Origin: Lindgomyces ingoldianus
Lineage: Eukaryota > Ascomycota > Dothideomycetes > Pleosporales > Lindgomycetaceae
DNA: 64,000 nt
NCBI RefSeq assembly: GCF_010093535.1
Contig: NW_022985215.1
Span: 62,001 to 126,000 of the forward strand
Reading direction: 5' to 3'
In this document: piece after piece, positions 57,930 to 64,000 of the stretch
Layout: each line of letters starts with the position of its first letter
Numbering within the stretch: the stretch's first letter is position 1
The notes under the pieces: model-generated
Seen by the model: only the letters and a program-made list of their open reading frames with translations
Told to the model about the DNA's origin: nothing
Database searches by the model: none
Program-made: the position numbers and the translations under genes

Positions 57930-58545
57930 TAAAGTAAAAATAAAAGGCATAGGTATTATATTAGACTATGTTTTTTTAGCTTTATAGATAGTTAATACCT
58001 AGATATATTAAAAGTTAATTTAAAATAAATATATAGCTGTTCTTTAAATAGACTTACTATACATTTAGCGCTTTAAGATGCTTAGCTTAACAACACTATA
58101 GTATTTAGGTGCCTTTTAAGGTACCTTAACACTACACACTAACCTTTCTAAAAAAAAGCTTATTAAAGGTATTAGGCAAAAGCTGCTTATAAAAGTGCTT
58201 ACTATACTCTTTTAAAGCTATATAATAGTTTTTATAAGCTAAGTAGACAGTTAATTTGCTATTTAAGTCCTAGATATATTAAAAACTTATGCTAAATATA
58301 ATAAAAGTGTTATAAAAATATATCTAAAAGTAGGCTTACTAGAAATCTTAGCTACTTAATTATAAGCTTATAGCTTTTTACTTATAAATTATAAGCTTTA
58401 TGTATGTTAAACTTAGTCTATGCTTTTTAAAAAATTACTATAAATTTACACTTTTTTAAATCTATTTCTAATATATTATTAATTATATAAAGCTTTATGT
58501 AATAAGCTTATATTAAATCTAAAATCTATTTATATTACATGTTAG
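57930..58545. other. AT-rich spacer, no gene seen
   Basis: RIP-like TpA-rich sequence. TAGGTGCC..GGTACCTTAA near 58,108-58,130 is a small inverted repeat. Confidence 0.4.
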
Positions 58546-59132
58546 TGTTACGGTCTACGGTTGGACCAGCGTAACTCCACCAGCAGTGCTCCACAATCTA
58601 GCTGGGTTGGGACAGGGCTCGCTTAGAGACCAGTCGGAGGACACGGAGGCAGCACGGCTGCTCGAAGTCATGGAGGAGTGCGTCGTCCAATAGGGAGATG
58701 AGCCCAGGGAGCCGGAGGGAGCTCATGGGAGCCCCTCTTGGCAGGCTCCCCTAAGCTCCCGCCAACTCCCCTTGGCGCCCCGGCGCCTGTATATAGTTCC
58801 CACATTAAACAACCTTTAGGAGGTGTGTTCAACGTTTAGTTTATTTATTACATAGACTAAGTAGCATTTAGCTTTCTAAAGAGCTATAATACTATTTGTA
58901 TATCTTGCACTATATATACCTCCAACCCTGTCCAACAAGGACCGTTTGACCCGGCCTCCCTACTGCCGCATTAAGGGCAAACCACGATCCGGTCACTCTA
59001 TATCACCCTCCATTAGCCCAATAGCCTGTACGTAGGACTGTACACCCTACCGGATTGGCCCCTTCTATCCGTCCTATCATCCCCTAGGAATACCACCAGA
59101 CCCGAGTGCTTCCCGAAGCAAGGATTGTAACA
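58546..59132 (+). mobile_element. Solo LTR of the gypsy-1/gypsy-2 family, little mutated
   Basis: 587 bp, TGTTACGGTC...GGATTGTAACA, with TSD GTTAG (58,541-58,545 and 59,133-59,137). Homologous over its whole length to the gypsy LTRs, but GC-rich and with most CpA/CpG intact. CCTGTATATAGTTCCC is the TATA region. It formed by LTR-LTR recombination of a full element or represents a late insertion. Confidence 0.93.
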
Positions 59133-59137
59133 GTTAG

Positions 59138-59801
59138 ATAGGTCTAGATGTAGGTATTTACAGCTATAGAATCTTATGCACTAATATTTAGCACAGAGGG
59201 CATTACACCTAAGGTAGAGTAAGTAGACTAGGTAGAATAGTAAGACAACTTAGCATAAAAATTAGTAACTCTAATATAATAATAATACATTAGTAATAAA
59301 TTTTTAAAGTATCTTTAAAAAATTAGCTACTAAAAGTACTTTTAACATTAATATAGCTTACTACTAAGTAAAGTTATTATAATTAAGTACATAAGTATAC
59401 TTATCTACATATGTATAAGGGTATTTAGGTAGAATCTAGCTACTTTCTATTTTATAGGCAATAATAGAGTTAACGCTTTTAGTAAGTGCTAGCTATACAT
59501 TATCTTCTTTTTATAATACACTTAAAGTATATTTTAAATAAATAATAAATGTATTTTAAAGCTTACTTACTTATATATTAGAGCCTATAAGCTTAACTTT
59601 TAGTAAAGAATAGCTACACTTTTTAGTAAAAGCCTTATTTTTAATTTTAATAATAAAGTTTTATATATTAATAGTAAGATTATTAACTAAAGTTTAAGCT
59701 TACTTAACTAGGTAGTAGTATTACTAGATAACTTCTGTAAAAGAAGGCATAGAAGAAGGTACAGTATTAGAAGACATTACAGATACAAATTATTAAGTTT
59801 T
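59138..59801. other. AT-rich spacer, no gene seen
   Basis: TpA-rich. Nothing recognised. Confidence 0.4.
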
Positions 59802-60398
59802 TGTTACAGCCAACAGTCAGACCGTAATGACCCAACTGGCTGTCCCACACAGCCTAAACGACGTCGGATGGAAGACGCTTAGCCCCGCGCTGAGCGAATC
59901 ACGTGACAGGACGGATGAGGAATGGCTTCGGCTTTTAGACAAAAGCCTAGCGGAATGCATCATCTAATAAGCTTCGCAGGTTTGCAGGCTTGCAGGTTAT
60001 GCAGGCTAGGTGAGCATGCAAACATGCAAGCATGCAGAACATGCAAACCCCATGTATATAGTCTTGATCACAACTATAGTTAGAAGGTTGTAATTACTAT
60101 TTAGTCTTTACCTACTTAATAGACTAAGAGGCATTAAAACCTTTACAAAGAGGACATTGCCGCCTTGTATATCTTGCACTATATATACCTCCATTCCTAT
60201 CCTCACAGATTAGGTTTGCCAGCTCCCCATACAGCTGCTGGGTTAAACCACAACCTGCCTTCTTTATCTCGCCAACCCTACACTCTGCTCGACGGACTGT
60301 ACACCCGATCCAGCTAAGTTCTACCCCCTTTCCGCTAACACCATCTTAGGCCGTCGTACTCCCGAAAATACCATTTCGCCGGAGTAAGGATTGTAACA
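59802..60398 (+). mobile_element. Solo LTR of a related gypsy subfamily
   Basis: 597 bp, TGTTACAGCC...GGATTGTAACA, with TSD GTTTT (59,797-59,801 and 60,399-60,403). It shares CTTGTATATCTTGCACTATA and the 3' end with the preceding LTR but differs in the 5' half, which has tandem GCAGGTTTGCAGGCTTGCAGG and CATGCAAACATGCAAGCATG words (59,969-60,050). Confidence 0.92.
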
Positions 60399-60403
60399 GT
60401 TTT

Positions 60404-60640
60404 TAGATATAAAAAGGCTTAATTATAATTATATCCTAGAATGCGCTAGATATGCTTTTAATTTATAATTAAAATATACCTACATAGCTATTTATGTCCT
60501 CTACTTTTATTATAAGGCTATTACCTTTTACATACTAGCTTTATAGCTAAAAGATAACCTTACATATATAAAAGTTAAGCTAGACATAAAAAAGTTAAGC
60601 TAGATATAAAAAAGTTAAACGCTAACACAACACTTTCTGC
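60404..60640. repeat. AT-rich edge with a short tandem repeat
   Basis: AAAAAAGTTAAGCTAGA(C/T)AT units (about 23 bp, 60,563-60,620) lie at the boundary where composition changes to GC-balanced. Confidence 0.55.
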
Positions 60641-61133
60641 TTTAATTTCTGACGCTTGGTTTGCCCAAGCGAGTTTTTAGCGTGTATGAACGTACTGTAC
60701 GCACCAGCAAGTTTAGTCAGCCAGCGCGTGTCAGTCTCACAACTTGGCATCTGCCCGCCAACCTAAGCTTAGCCATGCCTCCCTTTAACCAACTTAATTC
60801 TCCGAAAACACTAGAATTCGCCACCCCACAAGCTCCTGGCAGGTGCGGTTCGGCCGTCCTCCCTGCTAGCGGTGGCAAGATCGCGTACCCCCGAAGTATC
60901 TGCTACAGATATATCCTGCTTACAAATAAGCTTCTGGGACATACCGCTACATGTGGCGAAAGGGGAGCCTAAAGTACTGTTCACTCGAAGTAGAGGCTAT
61001 ACCTTCGGAAGCGTGCAATCAACGTCTTTTCCTGCCGCAAAACTGCAAGAGCTTTCACGAAGCGACGAGGCCAACCTCCGCACCGATTTGTTGTGCTATT
61101 AATCAAACAACGGTCACAAAGTGGTACCGCTTT
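60641..61133 (+). CDS. Possible small or partial gene; otherwise intergenic
   Basis: GC-balanced sequence. The most plausible frame (60,872-61,102, non-ATG start) reads TDISCLQISFWDIPLHVAKG...ANLRTDLLCY; it could be a terminal exon or chance. An ATG-started frame (60,775-60,972) overlaps. No known domain. A convergent arrangement with the next gene would be implied. Confidence 0.2.
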
Positions 61134-61211
61134 GCTAGATTCTGCTCGTACCGCGTCCTGTTTTGCTTCTTGGTGAATCTGGACTAGACCTTCTTGGCGC
61201 GTGTACACGAT

Positions 61212-62411
61212 CTACAGACTGGTAGCTGCTACGTCCTGCATTGCTTTTCCGGGATCCTTGATTGGTTTTTCCACGTCCATGTCCATTATCGACTGACCCG
61301 GGTCGTGGTACATGGCTTCCATGTCTCGGCTTCGACTGGCTAGACTCAGGCGTGTAAATTGGGTATATAAGTTTCTGGTAACCTTTCCGCGGAAGTCTTT
61401 CAAGTACGCCGGAGACGACTTGAGCCTTTCTTATCAACACGGCTCTTGAGACATCGTCGGGGTAATCTTCTCGGTGTAATGCCGGGGAAACGATAAGTCT
61501 AACGCGGCCTTCACCTTCTCCATCTCTCGCCTCCTCCATCAAGTCCGCATCAAAGACGTCTCCGACGCGGCAACGTCGAGAAAAGAACGAAGTTTCAGCG
61601 ACATCCTTTCTGATGTCAAGATCGAAGTAAATGGCATCTAACATGATGTCTTCCAGATAAGCTTTCGCATTCCGCCTATCTTCCTTTGGTATATCTTGCC
61701 GAGCGTAGGGCCACAACAACCCCCATATCTCTCTTCGAAGTTGCTTGACCCGAAAGTCGATTTCCTCTTGCATGTGCGGTGACACGCCAATCTCATGGCC
61801 TATGCCAGGAAATAGCACGGCAAAGTTCGACGCTCGCAACTCATGACAGGTTCTACGGTCTGCAGGACTGCTCTTTTGCAACTCTGAAACTGTTAGCTTC
61901 CTCTGGTAAGGAAGGGAGAGATTTCACGCAGACCTTGTGCAAGCATTGTATCAAAGGAGAAATTCTTTGTGCGTCCGGTGAAAATATAACTAAATCTCTT
62001 CTTTGACATTGTATCGAACAAGCGCGCCTGCAAGAGGTGCCACAGACGCGCCTGGATTAGCCAGGGACGCAGTTGTTCGTGTTCGAGATAAGCTGCCCAA
62101 TCCTCGCTCAATCTTCTGAATCTCCTCTGTGCGGATTGGGTCCAGTGGCCGCCAGCATGTGTGAAATAAGTAACGGTCCACTTCCGGATCCTTTGCCGGA
62201 TCCCATCCAGCTGTTTCTTGAAGTAGGACCCTCCGTATAACGTAGGGCGACGGACCTGCTCCAGGGCTAGCTCACATCTCAATTTGCGAACTTGTGACTC
62301 CAGCTGCTCAATTTCGTCCTGTAGCTCGCGCCTGTTCTTGAAAGGGTTTATCTTTGTGTCTCCCACAGGTATGTCGCTCGACGAATCGGAGCAAGCCTCG
62401 TCAGGCTTGAT

Positions 62412-62456
<45 letters not shown>

Positions 62457-62750
62457 ACTGCTACTATTGTCGGTGTCCTGCACGGCTGCATCGTTGTCGT
62501 AGCCATTGTGAGATGTCTGGGAGTCATTCGGGGTGGGAATATGAATAGCGCCTTCGCGCGCGAGGATGTCGGCTGTTAATTCACGCGTCTCGATTGGGGT
62601 TGCTGCGTTCGTTTCCAAGTCAGTTATGCGCGTCAGCCTTGGAGAGAAAAGAGACGGACGTACACCCGCGAACGTGCTCCCTGGCACTGCGCTGGTAATA
62701 TTCGGGTGACATTGCGACGACGACGCTCCGCCGGGGGTGTGGGCTAGCAA
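61212..62750 (-). CDS. Conserved fungal protein of unknown function, coiled coil and poly-Asp, spliced
   Basis: Two minus-strand frames belong to one gene. The first (62,750-61,934) has an acidic, low-complexity N-terminus with a run of about 13 Asp, a coiled coil (RRELQDEIEQLESQVRKL) and a basic region (YFKKQLDGIRQRIRKW). A 50-bp intron (61,884-61,933; GT...GCTAAC...TTTCAG) joins it in phase to the second, which contains VRLIVSPALHREDYPDD and LIRKAQVV, a C-terminal pattern I associate with a widespread family of uncharacterised fungal proteins. A possible second intron (61,340-61,382) would give the C-terminus ending MQDVAATSL at 61,212; without it the frame runs to 61,135. No in-frame ATG exists in the first exon seen, so a 5' exon is probably missing (3' splice site near 62,746). 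Product at least about 480 residues. Confidence 0.65.
62412..62450 (-). repeat. (GTC)13 microsatellite encoding poly-Asp
   Basis: Uninterrupted 39-bp trinucleotide run inside the preceding gene, in frame (GAC = Asp on the minus strand). Confidence 0.97.
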
Positions 62751-63036
62751 GGGTCAGGTTACCGACCTTCGAATTGGGATGTGTGGTCGCACGCCAAGAA
62801 ACTACGACTGATTTAGATCAAGGTTGGCATTGGTCATCCTATCCATTCTTGGCCACGTTCACATTTGCACTCTCTAGATACAGACTGGAGCGACTTCCTA
62901 TTTCCACCTGGGTCCAGCTATCTACCCATTCACTCACTAACAATCTCCTCGATTCTGACTCCTGTGCTGCTATGCTGAGCACCTGGCCACTCGATCCACT
63001 GCGGCTGGTCAGTCGTCGTCAACTAGCACGGGGTTA
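62751..63036. other. Intergenic region between two tandem minus-strand genes
   Basis: 286 bp; must contain the 3' end of the HSP70-like transcript and the promoter or first exon of the downstream gene. On the minus strand an ATG (about 62,846) opens a 12-codon frame, a candidate first exon, but no phase-compatible splice was found. Confidence 0.4.
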
Positions 63037-64000
63037 TCAACTAACCGTCTGAAGGCGCCTCTGCTGGAAATACACACTGAAATCAAGTGTGTTTCCGTTA
63101 GGAGACATCAGAATGTCGATTTCGATCAGCCGATATTCGACACAATCTGTATTGACGTGGGTCGGAAGCTCTGTCCATCTTACATTGAGCCTCGCCACAA
63201 TCGTACAAAGCAATCTAACATCTGGCACTCGCACACCGTTAACAATGGCACACAGTTACAAGGGGGCCAATTGAGGTTTACTCGCCTGCATTCTTCCATT
63301 CAGGGGCCACTTCGTTATCGCATACCCACAGTTTGGTGGCAATTTCGCCTGTCGCCAGCTGCTCAGGATGTTTGGCGTATTCTTTAGCGGTAAAGCACGG
63401 AGGAGTGCGAATGTGCTCGATTCTCGTGCCCTGGTTGGTCATATCAAAAACCACGCCGCTGTTCGGCACCATCGAGCACGTACCCTTCGAATGATCCAGT
63501 TCATTTTACCCTTCGCCATGTTCCGCTGCTCGGCTTTGTCCCACACGATACGGTCAATACTTAGGGACCTATGCTCCTGGCTGGTAGACTCATACGGCAC
63601 ATCGGAGGAAAAGCCATAACTGAAGCGAGCGATGCGTGACACAACAACTTCCTCAGCCACTGCCATGACGGCTCCACGACAAATGGCACTCCACCTAAAA
63701 CCGAATCAGCAGGAACTTCAAGGACGAGGAAAAGCACGGCGCACGACTCATCCTTGCTAGGTTGGCGAATCTCGATCTCGTCCTTATATTGTGTCCGCAA
63801 AAGGCCGCCTAGATATCGAGAAGAACCAAGTCCGCCTACCAAGATGATAGCCTAGGACCAGTCAGATTTACAAACACACGCTAGATGAGGTTAACCATAC
63901 ACACCTTAGGACTCCTGTTGTATAACTGTCTCACCTGATCCACTTGCTGCCGGATCAACGCTCGAGCTTTAGAACACGCCGGCTGAAACAGAGTTTCGAT
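63037..64000 (-). CDS. HSP70-like (actin-like ATPase domain) protein, C-terminal part, five exons visible
   Basis: Exons (minus): >64,000-63,935; 63,851-63,748; 63,694-63,484; 63,430-63,282; 63,214-63,037. Introns are 83, 53, 53 and 67 bp with GT...AG ends (e.g. GTGAGA...CTGAC...TAG; GTACGT...TATGACCAACCAG), all in phase. The joined product reads ...KARALIRQQVDQ/AIILVGGLGSSRYL...QPSKDE/WSAICRGAVM...SRIARFSYGF...MNWIIRR/GTRIEH... and ends LDFSVYFQQRRLQTVS. VGGLGSSRYL is the phosphate-2 loop of the HSP70/actin fold, and WSA..RGAV follows it as in fungal HSP70-like (HSPA12-type) proteins. The N-terminal ATPase half lies beyond the window. Probably a cytosolic ATPase of unknown client; not a canonical chaperone Hsp70, since the substrate-binding domain is atypical. 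Confidence 0.85.

Noticed and set aside
61779..62502. Plus-strand ORFs opposite the coiled-coil protein, including a poly-Ser frame
   Set aside because: Shadows of the minus-strand gene; the Ser run is the complement of the poly-Asp microsatellite.

Overview
The window looks like a filamentous ascomycete (Pezizomycotina) chromosome segment. About 60.6 kb is very AT-rich and TpA-rich with almost no open reading frames. Wherever two copies of a repeat can be compared, they differ by C-to-T or G-to-A changes, mostly at CpA/TpG and also at CpG. That is the pattern of repeat-induced point mutation (RIP). The last ~3.4 kb switches abruptly to balanced composition and holds normal intron-containing genes. 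I cannot name the species; AT-rich/GC-balanced compartments like this are known from several plant-associated Dothideomycetes, among others.

Region 1 (1-24,683) reads best as one Ty1/copia element on the minus strand, broken by successive insertions. Its 5' LTR is 24,382-24,683; a 70-bp minisatellite leader, gag-like and integrase remnants follow to the left, and the 3' end lies outside the window. It has been invaded by a 9.1-kb Ty3/gypsy element (1,314-10,446), by small LTR-like elements, and by a 0.4-kb LTR-like element (13,327-24,339). That last element was split by a cut-and-paste transposon with a retroviral-integrase-fold transposase (13,510-24,197), which in turn carries a second gypsy element (15,067-20,358) and a Tc1/mariner element (22,629-23,998). 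Many insertions keep exact target-site duplications (TSDs).

Region 2 (24,684-33,973) holds short un-mutated islands, an inverted-repeat element with 152-bp tandem repeats, two nested pogo-type transposons (families B and A), an AT-rich tract with a recurring palindromic module, and a miniature LTR retroelement (TRIM) of 718 bp.

Region 3 (33,974-57,929) is a large imperfect palindrome. Its arms (33,974-37,661 and 47,286-57,929) combine Helitron-like ends, a 30-bp repeat and pogo sequence. The arms carry different later insertions: a 2-kb Helitron derivative on the left, and an 8.7-kb Helitron with a mutated PIF1-type helicase on the right. The centre has a 430-bp assembly gap, a second pair of inverted Helitron-like copies and a pogo element split by a 5.9-kb Ty1/copia element.

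Region 4 (57,930-64,000) has two little-mutated solo LTRs with TSDs, then the composition boundary near 60.6 kb. Two minus-strand genes follow: a conserved fungal protein of unknown function with a poly-Asp tract and introns, and the C-terminal half of an HSP70-like (actin-like ATPase) protein with four introns, running off the window end.

No intact transposase, reverse transcriptase or helicase frame remains. All mobile-element protein calls are read through the many stop codons expected from RIP and rest on short motifs.
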